This document shows positions 8,577 through 19,200 of a stretch of 64,000 nucleotides of DNA, in pieces; positions within the stretch are counted from its first letter, which is position 1; the number at the start of each line of letters is the position of its first letter. The position numbers were made by a program, and so were the translations under genes. Source of the stretch: Chromatiaceae bacterium (lineage in GTDB: Bacteria > Pseudomonadota > Gammaproteobacteria > Chromatiales > Chromatiaceae). The stretch lies in contig JACKMT010000002.1 of the NCBI GenBank assembly GCA_024235255.1, forward strand, positions 372,001 through 436,000, in the 5' to 3' direction. The notes below the pieces were generated by a model. The model made no database searches and was not told the DNA's origin. It worked only from the letters and a program-made list of their open reading frames with translations.

Positions 8577-9869
8577 ATGATGAATATTCTAATAATCGGA
8601 GGCGGCGGCCGGGAACACGCGCTGGCTTGGAAAGCCGCACACTCTCCGCTGGCAGAGCACGTCTTCGTTGCACCGGGCAATGCCGGCACAGCGATGGAGC
8701 CGACACTCTCCAACGTCGATATCGCTGCCGATCAAATAGACGAACTGGTCGAATTCGCTTGGGCGAACAAGGTCGGACTGACCATCGTCGGCCCCGAAGT
8801 CCCCTTGGTACTCGGCGTGGTGGATGCTTTCACGCGAGCCGGACTGAAATGCTTCGGACCCACCCGGGAAGCCGCGCAACTCGAGGGCTCTAAAGCCTTC
8901 ACCAAGGATTTCCTGGCACGCCATCAAATCCCGACGGCGGCATACGCCAGCTTTACCGACCAAGACGAAGCACTGGCCTACCTGCAGCGGGTCGGGGTTC
9001 CGATTGTGATAAAAGCTGACGGTCTGGCAGCAGGCAAGGGGGTGATCATCGCCAATGACATGGAGACCGCCGAAGCAACGGTAAAAGATATGCTGGTGGG
9101 CAACAGTTTTGGCGCGGCCGGTCATCGGGTGGTGATCGAAGAGTTTCTGCAGGGAGAAGAGGCCAGCTTCATTGTCATGACCGATGGTGTCAATATCCTG
9201 CCGATGGCCAGTTCGCAGGACCATAAGGCGCGGGACAATGGCGACCTGGGTCCCAACACCGGCGGTATGGGCGCTTACTCCCCAGCGCCGGTGGTGACGC
9301 CGGAGATGCACCGGCGCATTATGCAGCAGGTGATCGAGCCAACCGTGCGCGGCCTGGCGGCAGAAGGCATACCCTATACCGGCTTTCTCTATGCCGGCGT
9401 GATGATCGATAAAGCCGGTACGCCAAGAGTGCTTGAATACAACTGCCGTTTTGGCGATCCGGAGACCCAGCCGATCATGCTGCGCATGAAGTCGGACCTC
9501 GTCGCCCACTGCCTGGCGGCTTTGGATGGGGGACTGGCACAAGAGCAGGCTGAGTGGGACCCACGCGCCTCGCTCGGCGTGGTGCTGGCTGCCAACGGAT
9601 ATCCCGGCAGCTACCGCAAAGATGACTTGATAACGGGCCTGCCAGAGACAGAGTTGGAGGATGCCAAGGTTTTCCACGCCGGGACCAGATCCATGGATGG
9701 CCGGGTGCTGACCGCAGGCGGCCGGGTGCTCTGCGTGACCGCGCTCGGTGCAACGGTACTGGAAGCACAAAGTAAAGCCTACCGGCTGGTACAGCAAGTG
9801 GCTTGGCCGGGGGCTTGTTACCGCACCGATATCGGTTATCGCGCCATCGCCAGGGAGCAGTCGACCTAA
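8577..9869 (+). CDS. purD: Phosphoribosylamine-glycine ligase
   Basis: PurD joins glycine to phosphoribosylamine with ATP in purine synthesis. The 430-aa ATP-grasp protein has N-terminal GGGGREHALAWK, AAGKGVIIAND in the ATP lid region, the substrate-site stretch SSQDHKARDNGDLGPNTGGM, and EYNCRFGDPETQP for metal binding. Its stop overlaps by 4 bp the stop of the convergent kinase gene, leaving no room for a terminator between them. Confidence 0.96.
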   Translation: MMNILIIGGGGREHALAWKAAHSPLAEHVFVAPGNAGTAMEPTLSNVDIAADQIDELVEFAWANKVGLTIVGPEVPLVLGVVDAFTRAGLKCFGPTREAAQLEGSKAFTKDFLARHQIPTAAYASFTDQDEALAYLQRVGVPIVIKADGLAAGKGVIIANDMETAEATVKDMLVGNSFGAAGHRVVIEEFLQGEEASFIVMTDGVNILPMASSQDHKARDNGDLGPNTGGMGAYSPAPVVTPEMHRRIMQQVIEPTVRGLAAEGIPYTGFLYAGVMIDKAGTPRVLEYNCRFGDPETQPIMLRMKSDLVAHCLAALDGGLAQEQAEWDPRASLGVVLAANGYPGSYRKDDLITGLPETELEDAKVFHAGTRSMDGRVLTAGGRVLCVTALGATVLEAQSKAYRLVQQVAWPGACYRTDIGYRAIAREQST

Positions 9870-10843
9870 CCCTGAACAGCAAGCCTGACCAGCCGACAAA
9901 GACCCTCCAGCTCGGGATATTTCGGCTCCAGCTGCAGGATGTATCCCAGGGTCCGGGGAATGTCGCCCAGATAACCGGGTTTTCCATCCCGCACATGCAG
10001 GCGCGCGAAAATACCCGCTGCCTTCAGGTGGCGCTGCACGCCCATCAGATCGAACCAGCGCAGAAATTTTTGTTCATGCTCATGCCGCAGCACACCTGAC
10101 TGCAGCGCCAACTGATAATATCCAACCGCCCAGCTTTCGACGCGTGCAGGATCCCACTCGATATAGCAGTCCTTCAGCAGGGAGACCAGATCGTAGGTTA
10201 CCGGACCACTCACCGCATCCTGAAAATCGAGAATGCCTGGCGTGGGTGAGGAGGTGACCATTAAATTGCGTGAGTGATAATCACGCAGCACGCAGACTCG
10301 GGGCTGTTCCAGTGCACTTTCGGTCAACAGATCGAACGCCTCCTGCAGTATTCGCTGCTGCGCAGTGTCTAGACGGATGCCCAGATGGCGCTGCAACAGC
10401 CAGTCGGAAAAGAGCGCCATCTCCCGCAGCAGCAGAGCAGCGTCATATTCCGGCAGTCCTACTGTCGGGGCACAGGCCTGAACCACTGCAAGCGCACCCA
10501 GTGCGTCGCCGTACAAGCGATCGGCCGTGCTCTCGTTCAACACGTCAAGATAGTGCACTGCGCCGAGGTCCTCCAGCAACAGGAAGCCGTGCTCAAGCGC
10601 CTGCGCCCGGACTCCCGGAACGTGCAGGCCAAGGCTGCGCAACTGTTCCGCGATCTGTACAAAGGGACGGCAATCCTCCCGATCAGGTGGCGCATCCATG
10701 GCGACCCATTTATCCCCGCCGGCTGTCACCACTCTGAAGTAACGCCGAAAACTGGCATCGCCGCAAACGGGTTCGATGGTGAAATCCGACAACGCTACTT
10801 CACCGCTGAGCCAACTATGTAGTGCGGCAAGACGCTCAGTCAC
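9866..10843 (-). CDS. amgK: AmgK-like sugar kinase (N-acetylmuramate/N-acetylglucosamine 1-kinase type)
   Basis: This 325-aa aminoglycoside-phosphotransferase-fold kinase resembles AmgK, which phosphorylates MurNAc at the anomeric position for cell-wall recycling. Visible are GDASFRRYFRV near the N-terminus, the catalytic loop LRDYHSRNLMV, and the metal-binding GILDFQDAVSGPVTYDLVSL. The start is a GTG at 10843. It is divergent from lptD, as in pseudomonads, where amgK is normally followed by murU; no murU follows here because purD converges on it. The assignment rests on motif and context similarity. Confidence 0.75.
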   Translation of the reverse strand: MTERLAALHSWLSGEVALSDFTIEPVCGDASFRRYFRVVTAGGDKWVAMDAPPDREDCRPFVQIAEQLRSLGLHVPGVRAQALEHGFLLLEDLGAVHYLDVLNESTADRLYGDALGALAVVQACAPTVGLPEYDAALLLREMALFSDWLLQRHLGIRLDTAQQRILQEAFDLLTESALEQPRVCVLRDYHSRNLMVTSSPTPGILDFQDAVSGPVTYDLVSLLKDCYIEWDPARVESWAVGYYQLALQSGVLRHEHEQKFLRWFDLMGVQRHLKAAGIFARLHVRDGKPGYLGDIPRTLGYILQLEPKYPELEGLCRLVRLAVQG

Positions 10844-10925
10844 TTGTTAATTTCCATCCGGAAGCCATTGAAGAAAATGCAATTCTATGCGATTTTAGGG
10901 ACCCTTCGCCAACCTGATACAGATT

Positions 10926-13769
10926 TTGGAATTTCCGGTGCCAGGAAACAGATGGAATTTGCCGCTTTTCGTCGGCGGTCTACTGCTCAGTATTGCGCAA
11001 AACTCCGCCGCCGGGTGGGATTGCCAACCATCCCCCGACGGTAAATGGGTATGCAGCGGTCCAACCTCCGCGCTGCCTAAACCGTCTCAGCAACAGCAGA
11101 TGCGGCCGGAAGTAGCGGAAACCGGCCGGGAGGGTGCGCCAAGCGAGCCCGCGCAGCTTTCCCCAGCCAAACCCCAGCCCAGACAAGTTCCGGAACAGCG
11201 ACGCCAGCCAAAACCGGATGCTGCGGCCAAACCGATCGCAGCCGCAGCTGCTGACCGGAAGCCGGCAATGGTGAAGAGCGAAGCTAAAGTTGCCGCACCG
11301 GCGGTTACAGAAGCCCCCGCAGATTTGGCGCCATCGGTTGAAGCAGCGCCTCAGGGCGATACAAGCTCTGCGGACGAACAGCAGCGGAGAGAGTCCACAG
11401 CTGCTTCCGAACCGGTCGGGCAACAACAACCATTTGCCACAGAAACCCTTTCAGCCGGCACAGATGAACCTGCCACAGCGACGAAACCGCGCACCGAAGC
11501 GGCGGAACAATCCCAGCCTGTGGACGCCGCCTCCATCTCCGCCCCCTTCCAGGAGGAGGTGACCGGTGCCGACGCAGTGGTGACGGCAGCCCGGAGCGAT
11601 GCAAACATCGATCGTGGATTGAACTGGAACCAGTGTTACCCCTGGGCTACTCCGGCACCCCTCTCTTTCAGCCCGGCACCGGTGCAACAGATGTTGATAG
11701 ATGCCGACGGTGCGGTACTCGAACGGTCACAGGACCAGGTCAGACTGTTGGGAAATGTGCAGATCCGCAACGCGGACAGCCTGCTGGAAGCGGACTCTGC
11801 TCTCTATCGGCGAACCGAGGAGACGCTGGATGCAGAGGGCAATGTCTACTTCGAGCAGCCCGGCCTGCGGTTATCCGCCGCTCAGGCTCACTTCGATCTC
11901 GCCAGCAACCAGGGAGAGTTGGAGCAAGTCTCCTATCGCTTATCTGATCGTGGTGCACACGGGGACGCTGAGACGGCCGCGATCGAGAGCCGTGACCTGA
12001 GCCATTACAAACAGATCAATTACACCACCTGTAAACCGGGGCAGAGCGGCTGGTCACTGGAAGCAAACGAGCTTGATATCGATAAAGCGAGCGGGTTGGG
12101 TACGGCGCATCATGCCAAGCTGCGCTTCAAAGGCGTTCCTTTCATCTATCTGCCTTACGCAACCTTCCCCATCGATGACCGCAGAATGTCCGGCTTTCTC
12201 TTTCCGACCGTCGGCAGCGGCGACCGCACAGGTGCAGATCTTACCGTTCCCTACTATTTCAACATCGCGCCGAACATGGATGCTACTCTGACGCCCCGTA
12301 TCATGAGTAAGCGCGGCTTGCTGCTGGGCGGGGAGTACCGTTACCTGCAGGAGCGGCACGACGGCAAGGTTCGGGCCGAAATTCTCCCCGACGACCGGGC
12401 AGTCAAAGACGACAAGGCGCGTACGCGCGGTGCGCTCTCGATACTTTCAGGCGGCCGCCCTGCACCTGGCTGGTCGTATGAAACCGACATCAACTATGTG
12501 TCGGATAATGACTACCTGGATGACTTGGGCGACAGCCTGGCAGTAACCAGTACCCAACACCTGGAGCGGCTGGGACAGGTACGCTACGCCGGATCGGGCT
12601 GGAGCTTGCTGGGAAGAACCCAGTACTACCAGACCGTAGACGAATCCATCGACAGCAGCGACCGGCCCTACAGTCGGCTGCCGCAATTTTTATTCGAGCT
12701 GTCGCGACCAAAGCAGGCGTACGGACTGAGCTACCAGTTGGAGTCGGAGTTTGTTAATTTCGGGCATAGCGACAATGACAATGTCATCGGGCAGAGATTT
12801 GATCTTCAGCCGAGCGTCTCGCTCCCGCTTAGCCGGCGCTGGGGGTATCTGATACCCAAAGCCAGCCTGAGATATACCAGCTACAACCTGGAAAACCAGA
12901 TCGCGGGCGAGGATGACACGCCGGATCGACTGTTGCCCACTTTCAGTCTGGATGCCGCTTTGTTCTTCGAAAGAAACGGCAACTGGTTTGGCAATGCGAT
13001 TGTCCATACGCTTGAACCAAGACTCTTTTATCTGGCGACACCGTTTGAAGCGCAGGATGAATTGCCCAATTTCGATACCTCCAATGTAACTTTTAGCTTT
13101 CCCAGCCTCTTCAAGGAGAATCGTTTCAGCGGCAGCGACAAGATCGGCGATGCCAACCAACTCACCGCCGCGCTGACCAGCCGCATCCTGAGCGATAGTA
13201 CGGGAGCGGAACTGTTACGCGCCAGCATCGGTCAGATCTATTATTTCCGTGACCGGGAAGTTCAACTAACGAGTAGGGCTGCAGCTGACGAAGAGAGCAG
13301 TTCATCGGTGGTGGCAGAGTTGGCAACGGGGGTTATCCAAAACTGGCGTTTTGGCGCAGGCATCCAGTGGGATCCCCACCGCAGCGACAGGAATGTGGAT
13401 AATGGCCTGTTTTCAATGCGCTATAACGATAACAACGAACGCGTATTCAATGCATTTTACAACTACACGCGTGACAGAGTGGAGCAGACAGATCTTTCCG
13501 GCCGTTGGCCGATCGCCAATCGCTGGAGCGTGGTCGGACGCTGGACCTACTCGCGGCTGTTTGATGAAACCATTCAGGCGATCGCAGGTATTGAATACGA
13601 CAACTGCTGTTGGAGAATACGCTTGATCGGTCAACAACTACTGACCGATTATGACAATGATCCTGTCAACTCGGTTCTCCTGCAGTTCCAGTTAAAAGGC
13701 TTGGGCGGCTGGGGAGATGCCAACGACGAGTTTCTGGAAACCAATATCAGCGGCTATCAGGCAAATTGA
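10926..13769 (+). CDS. lptD: LPS-assembly protein LptD
   Basis: LptD is the outer-membrane beta-barrel that inserts lipopolysaccharide into the outer leaflet. The 947-aa protein has a signal peptide (hydrophobic stretch LPLFVGGLLLSIAQN, probable cleavage near AAG). A long Pro/Ala/Gln/Glu-rich linker (about 45-205) follows, then an OstA/LptA-like jellyroll (near 255-400, including GNVQIRNADSLLEADSALYR) and a large C-terminal barrel. The start is TTG at 10926 or GTG at 10938; both keep the signal peptide. The low-complexity insert before the jellyroll is longer than in E. coli (784 aa). It is followed directly by surA. Confidence 0.93.
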   Translation: MEFPVPGNRWNLPLFVGGLLLSIAQNSAAGWDCQPSPDGKWVCSGPTSALPKPSQQQQMRPEVAETGREGAPSEPAQLSPAKPQPRQVPEQRRQPKPDAAAKPIAAAAADRKPAMVKSEAKVAAPAVTEAPADLAPSVEAAPQGDTSSADEQQRRESTAASEPVGQQQPFATETLSAGTDEPATATKPRTEAAEQSQPVDAASISAPFQEEVTGADAVVTAARSDANIDRGLNWNQCYPWATPAPLSFSPAPVQQMLIDADGAVLERSQDQVRLLGNVQIRNADSLLEADSALYRRTEETLDAEGNVYFEQPGLRLSAAQAHFDLASNQGELEQVSYRLSDRGAHGDAETAAIESRDLSHYKQINYTTCKPGQSGWSLEANELDIDKASGLGTAHHAKLRFKGVPFIYLPYATFPIDDRRMSGFLFPTVGSGDRTGADLTVPYYFNIAPNMDATLTPRIMSKRGLLLGGEYRYLQERHDGKVRAEILPDDRAVKDDKARTRGALSILSGGRPAPGWSYETDINYVSDNDYLDDLGDSLAVTSTQHLERLGQVRYAGSGWSLLGRTQYYQTVDESIDSSDRPYSRLPQFLFELSRPKQAYGLSYQLESEFVNFGHSDNDNVIGQRFDLQPSVSLPLSRRWGYLIPKASLRYTSYNLENQIAGEDDTPDRLLPTFSLDAALFFERNGNWFGNAIVHTLEPRLFYLATPFEAQDELPNFDTSNVTFSFPSLFKENRFSGSDKIGDANQLTAALTSRILSDSTGAELLRASIGQIYYFRDREVQLTSRAAADEESSSSVVAELATGVIQNWRFGAGIQWDPHRSDRNVDNGLFSMRYNDNNERVFNAFYNYTRDRVEQTDLSGRWPIANRWSVVGRWTYSRLFDETIQAIAGIEYDNCCWRIRLIGQQLLTDYDNDPVNSVLLQFQLKGLGGWGDANDEFLETNISGYQAN

Positions 13770-15100
13770 TGAAGATAAGGCCAGTTAAAATGACTCAACT
13801 CCAAAAACTCCGCCAAGCCATTTTGCTGTCAGTGGTTTGGCCGCTGTTTCTGCTGCAAACAGCGGCAGTGCAGGCAGAGATTGAACCACTCGACAGCGTT
13901 GTGGCGATCGTTGATGAAGACGTCATTGTGCGCAGCGAATTGAATGCCGAAACCGCAAAAATCGTTGCTGCATTGCAGCAGCGGGGAGCAGAACTCCCAG
14001 CCGCATCGGTGATTGACCGACAAGTACTGGAGCGCCTTATTTTAAATAAGCTGCAGCTCGCAAGGGCAGCTAAACTCGGCATCTCGATCAGCGAAGATGT
14101 ACTGGCCCAGACCATTGGCGATATTGTCCGCAAAAACAATCTGACGCTATCCGAGTTCAGACAGGTGCTGCAAGCGGACGGCATCAGTTTCAACAGTTAC
14201 CGGCAAAGTATCCGCGATCAACTTACGATTCGTGAATTGCTGGAGCGGGAAGTGTTAAAACAGATTCGTGTGACCGACGAAGAGCTGGAGGCATTCAAGG
14301 CGCGTAAAGGCAATCTGTCGGGGCGCACTGACTATCATCTGCTGCATATCCTGATCGCCACACCTGAAGGCGCATCGGCGGATCAACTCGAGGCAGCGCG
14401 CAGCAAGGCACAGCAACTGGTGGTGGAGCTGCGGCAAGGACGGGACTTCTCCGCCACTGCACTGAGCCAATCCGATGGTCAGCAGGCGCTTGACGGCGGC
14501 GACCTGGGGTGGAGAGCAAGCGGCCAGCTGCCGACCCTCTTCGCGGACAAGGTCGATCTGATGGAGAAAGGGGAGATCAGCGACCCGATCCACTCCCCCA
14601 GCGGCTACCACATCATCAAGCTTGCGGATTACAAGGGCGGAGAGCGCCACATAATCGATCAGACCCGGGTCCGCCATATACTGATAAACACCAATGAAGT
14701 GACCTCGAACGATGATGCAAAAACCCGCCTGGAGCAGCTTAGACAACGTATCATCGGGGGTGAGGATTTCACCAATCTGGCGCGCGCTCACTCGGATGAC
14801 AAAGCATCCGCCATCAAAGGCGGTGAACTTGGCTGGGTGACTTCCGGCGACTTGGTTCCCCGCTTCGAGAATGAGATGCAACAGCTTGAGATTGGTCAGC
14901 TCAGCCAACCATTCCGGACCGATTTCGGGTGGCATATCATTCAAGTCATGGAAAGACGCAAACACGACGGCACCGAAGAGGTAATTAAAGCGGAAGCAAA
15001 GGGAGCGATCAGAAAACGGAAATTTACCGAGGAGAGTGAGCTCTACCTGAGGCGCCTGAAAGACGAAGCCTACATCGTCATTACGCTCAACGATGGCTGA
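13769..15100 (+). CDS. surA: Periplasmic chaperone and peptidyl-prolyl isomerase SurA
   Basis: SurA escorts unfolded outer-membrane proteins through the periplasm. The protein has a signal peptide (AILLSVVWPLFLLQTAAVQA), a SurA_N chaperone domain (VVAIVDEDVIVRSELNAE onward) and two parvulin domains (about 185-285 and 295-395; LLHILIATPEG and RHILINTNEV mark their starts). ATG at 13769 overlaps the lptD stop by one base. An ATG at 13790, preceded by an AAGG about 10 nt upstream, is an equally plausible start and still encodes the signal peptide. The context lptD-surA-pdxA is classical. Confidence 0.95.
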   Translation: MKIRPVKMTQLQKLRQAILLSVVWPLFLLQTAAVQAEIEPLDSVVAIVDEDVIVRSELNAETAKIVAALQQRGAELPAASVIDRQVLERLILNKLQLARAAKLGISISEDVLAQTIGDIVRKNNLTLSEFRQVLQADGISFNSYRQSIRDQLTIRELLEREVLKQIRVTDEELEAFKARKGNLSGRTDYHLLHILIATPEGASADQLEAARSKAQQLVVELRQGRDFSATALSQSDGQQALDGGDLGWRASGQLPTLFADKVDLMEKGEISDPIHSPSGYHIIKLADYKGGERHIIDQTRVRHILINTNEVTSNDDAKTRLEQLRQRIIGGEDFTNLARAHSDDKASAIKGGELGWVTSGDLVPRFENEMQQLEIGQLSQPFRTDFGWHIIQVMERRKHDGTEEVIKAEAKGAIRKRKFTEESELYLRRLKDEAYIVITLNDG

Positions 15101-16103
15101 AGCGGATCCCACGGCAATACGGAAACCCGCCTCGCCGTCCCCGCTTGCACTGACGCCGGGTGAACCTGCGGGTGTCGGACCCGACCTGGTCATTCAGCTG
15201 GCCCAAACGGAGCGGACCATTCCGATTGTAGCTATCTGCGATCCAGCACTACTCACCTCCAGAGCACAACAGCTCGATCTGCCCATCATGCTGGAAGCGT
15301 TCGATCCGCGGCAAGCCACCGCTGCCCTAGCAGCCGGGCGCCTGACGGTGCTGGCGGTACCGCTCGAAACAAGGGCTGAAGCAGGCGTGCTGGATAAACG
15401 GAACGCCAGATACGTGCTGAATACCCTGCGACGGGCGGTCGACGGCTGCCTGGCGGGTGAGTTTTCTGGTCTGGTCACCGGTCCGGTCCACAAAGGCGTG
15501 ATCAATGATGCAGGCATCAATTTTACCGGACATACCGAATTCCTGGCTGAGTTGACATCTGCCAGCCCGGTCATGATGTTGACATGTCCAGGGCTGAGAG
15601 TGGCTCTGGTAACAACTCATCTGGCACTGAAGGCGGTGAGTGGCGCGATCAGCCAAAGCTCGCTGGAGTCGGTAATTCGGATTCTGCATCGCGATCTGAG
15701 GAGGCGCTTCGGCATCGACCACCCTCGCATAGTGGTGGCCGGACTCAATCCCCATGCTGGCGAAGGAGGTCACCTCGGCAGCGAAGAGATCGAGGTGATT
15801 TCACCGGTCCTGGATAAGTTGCGCGGCGAGGGAATGGACCTCCTGGGGCCCCTGCCCGCCGATTCGCTGTTCACGCCAAGATATCTCGAGCAGGCGGACA
15901 GCGTCCTGGCCATGTACCACGACCAGGGACTGCCGGTGCTGAAACATGTTGGATTCGGCAATGCTGTCAACATTACCCTAGGATTGCCCATCGTTCGCAC
16001 TTCGGTCGACCACGGTACGGCTATTGATATCGCAGGAACCGGCCAAGCCGCGATCGGAAGCATGACAGCGGCAATCAACAGCGCATGGGAGTTATGCTCC
16101 TGA
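15093..16103 (+). CDS. pdxA: 4-hydroxythreonine-4-phosphate dehydrogenase
   Basis: PdxA oxidises 4-phosphohydroxy-L-threonine in pyridoxal phosphate synthesis. The 336-aa protein shows LTPGEPAGVGPDLV, the metal-ligand segment FTGHTEFLAEL, AGLNPHAGEGGHLGSEE, and MYHDQGLPVLKH. Its start overlaps the surA stop by 8 bp. The last 20 codons are repeated at about 21528-21590, downstream of the accessory module, so the gene end forms one side of a direct duplication. The ksgA gene that usually follows is absent; apaG and apaH lie about 9-10 kb further on. Confidence 0.95.
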   Translation: MAEADPTAIRKPASPSPLALTPGEPAGVGPDLVIQLAQTERTIPIVAICDPALLTSRAQQLDLPIMLEAFDPRQATAALAAGRLTVLAVPLETRAEAGVLDKRNARYVLNTLRRAVDGCLAGEFSGLVTGPVHKGVINDAGINFTGHTEFLAELTSASPVMMLTCPGLRVALVTTHLALKAVSGAISQSSLESVIRILHRDLRRRFGIDHPRIVVAGLNPHAGEGGHLGSEEIEVISPVLDKLRGEGMDLLGPLPADSLFTPRYLEQADSVLAMYHDQGLPVLKHVGFGNAVNITLGLPIVRTSVDHGTAIDIAGTGQAAIGSMTAAINSAWELCS

Positions 16104-16162
16104 CACGGATAAAAAATCCCGGTCTGAGCGGGCGAAGGGAGGTGAAACTCTCACTGGAGAGA
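16023..16162. repeat. Direct repeat, copy 1: pdxA 3' end plus downstream terminator region
   Basis: This stretch holds the last codons of pdxA, the TGA (16101-16103) and about 60 bp beyond. It is near-identical to 21499-21651. Shared blocks include GGCCAAGCCGCGATCG, AAGCATG, GGCAATCAACA, CGCATGGGAG, CTGACACGGATAAAAAA, GGGCGAAGGGAGGTGAAA and ACTGGAGAGA. The A-run followed by CCCGGTCTGAGCGGG would be a minus-strand terminator for the WD40 gene, but its stem is interrupted here, whereas copy 2 is perfect. Confidence 0.9.
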
Positions 16163-16262
16163 TGGCAGGTAACTTCGGCACATTGAATTGTGTATTGGTT
16201 AATGCAGATGTCAGGGAGTAATCCCGCTTCCCTGGGTTACAAATCGAGAACTGGCAACGGAT

Positions 16263-19200
16263 TTAGTTACACACCGGGGGCAGGCACTCCTGAGATCCCA
16301 GGTATTCCTGACATTCGGACTTCTTCAGCCGTTTGCGGCTCAGCCGATCACAGACGGCTCTCTTCAGCTCATCCGTCTGCAGCGGTGAGATGTGGAAGCT
16401 GCCATTCTCGCTGCCGGTGGCTATCCAGAATTTGTTCGGGCTGATCGCTACGTCGTTGGCCTTCGCCCCCATATGCACGCCAACTCTTCTCTGTTCCTTG
16501 CCGCTGTTGGCATCCTGGATCGTGACTTGATAACGCCTACCAGTTGTGATCAGGCTGTTACCATCCGCGCTAAATTTGGCAGAGGTAATCGCTTTGTCTT
16601 GCAGCGGAAGGTATCTTGCCTCAAGCCACTCCCCGCCCTCGCATAACACACCATTCCCGGTGGTCTCCGTGCGTTTCCGTCCTAACTGACTACGCCACTC
16701 GTCTACGACGTAGACGCTCCCCTGGCCCGTTGCCATGACAAGACGTTTACCGTCCGGGCTGAAATTGACATCAAGGAACCAGCGCAGCCCGTACGGCTTT
16801 CCCCTGCTATCCTTCGGTCCTGTCGCGCAGGCAGCGAGTCGGCCCGAAGGAATCTCCCAAAGCTTCAACAGCCCATCGTTGCCGGCTGATGCGAGATAGC
16901 CCCCGTCCGGGCTGATATCGACCGCCCATACCATGCCGTCGTGCCTCCCTGTGAACTCGAACTCTCCGTTCGACGCACTCCAGAGAAGGGCATTGTAGTT
17001 GGCGCTGGCTGCAGCCAGCCATTTGCCATCGCGGCTGTATGCGACATCGTAAATCTTGTCCACTCCGAACACTTCGTCCGGAGGGTATTGAAGGGGGCTT
17101 TCTTCTGTCTCCCCTTCTTTTGACCAGTTCCATATCCGCACTGTCTTGTCGTCACTGGCCGAAGCCAGATGCCTGCCGTTCGGATCGAATACGACCTGTT
17201 GCACGGGACCCTGGTGGCCAATGAGCTTTGCGACTAATTCACGCGACTCAACATCCCACACCCGAATCGAATTATCGTCGCTGGCGGTAGCCAAGTACCT
17301 GTTGTCCGGGCTGAATGCCACCGCGCGGATGCCGCCGGTGTGCGCCTCCACATTCCAGACCTTGGCGGTCTGGTCTTTGCCTCCTGCGGTGGCCAGGCGC
17401 TGCCCTTTAGGGCTAAAATCAACACCCAATACCTCTTTATCGTGGCCGATGAGAGAAAACAGCTGACGCTGATTTGCCGTGTCCCAAATCGCTGCAGTTC
17501 CGTCTTCGCTGGCGGTTGCCAGACGGCTTGCGTCCTGGTTAAACGCGACGTCCCGAACCGGAGCCCGATGACCGAGCAATGCTCCCAGATGCATGCCAGT
17601 CACACCATCCCAGAGATTTGCGCTGAGGTAGCGATCGCCAGTTGCCAGGAGCTTACCATCCCGGCTAAAGGCGACCGAATTGACTTTCATTCCTACCGAG
17701 CGCTCTTCCGGCATTCCTATTCGTCGCACGGTCGATGCCGAGCCATGCTTCCAGTCGTTTAATGTGAATAATTCAACAGGCGGTTCGGTGCTTTCCAATG
17801 TGCCGATTTCCCAAACAGTGGTGCGACCCGACTCGACGTCCGCTGCAGCGAGTTTGCCGTCCGCCGAAAGGGCGAGGTCGTAAATCCACCGCCTGTGTTC
17901 CCCATCTTGTCCAAAGGGAGGGCCAAGCCTGCCGCCCCTGGCAGCATCCCACAAGATAATCTCCCCTTTTCGAGGCGTTGCACTGGCGAGAAGGTTACCC
18001 GATCCCGCTGCCAGCGCGGAGATGGCGGGCGCATGCCGCATGGTATCTGTCAGTGGTTTCTCCGCGCCCGAGTTGAGGTCCCACAGACGCAGGTATCCCT
18101 GATCATCCCCGGCGACAAGGGTGTTGTCGGCGATGAAAGCTATATCCTCGACCTTGCCGCGGTGCGACATCATCCTTCCCACAAGCGCCTCCTCACCCGT
18201 ATCGACATTCCAAATGCGCAGCGTTTTGCCGCTCGCTGTGGCCAACTGTCGACCATCGGGGCTAAAGGTGACAGCGTTGACATCCGCCCGATGCGGAAAA
18301 CTCCGAAGCAGGCGGGTATCCAAAGCACGGCGTAACTGATCCTCGGCACGGTCCATGATTTGCCGGTCTTTCAGCGAACTCCCCAGCGACAACGCCTGTA
18401 ACGCCAGCAAGGAACTGAGATCAGGGTCACCGTTGCGACGTACCGCATAGCTCCCACCGATGGCGCTGTTCGCCATTGCCCGTTTGCTGGCCAAATCTGC
18501 CTCATGCCATTGCCATAGCGCGACGCCCAAGCATATCCCCATCAGTGCCAAAGAGGCCGTCAACCAGGATATACGTTTCTGTTTCTCTATGGCCTGGGCT
18601 TCTGCATTCCGCGCCTTACGCTCCAATTCGACCTGCTTCTCCAGGTGCTTACGATCGTCGCGAGCACGGCACACGATCGGCACCAGGCAGTCGTGAATCA
18701 GCTCGATGCGGAAGGTTCCGGCATACTCGACCACCCGCAGCAGGCGATGCTTGTCACCGGTAAGTGCGTCCAGTTGTTTCGTTGTGAGAAAGTTCTCCTT
18801 GAGCGCCTCCGCTTTGGGGAAAAGCCCGCGAAAGCGGTCGCCCTGCACGAGATAGCTCTCAATGAATCGAGCTACGTCGGGAGGGCCCTTCACATCCTCT
18901 GCCACCAGGGTCTCGCGGTAAAACTGATCCAGGATATTCTCCCCGGACGTCATCACCAAGTCCCGGTCAATCCGCCGGTCGCCTCGGCGCAGGTTGAGCC
19001 GGCAGCAGAAGAGGCTAAGCAGGGCGGGCTCGATAACGGCACGATCAACCTCGGTCGGCTCTGTGTCCGGATCGAGTTTGCCGACGAAATCGACGATGCT
19101 TGGTGCCACACCAGCTTCCAGCACCGCAGCTCCCGCGCGCTCCACCGCATCGATCGCACTCTGCCGGGTCAGCGGTTCGAGACGCAAGTAGTTGTTGCGA

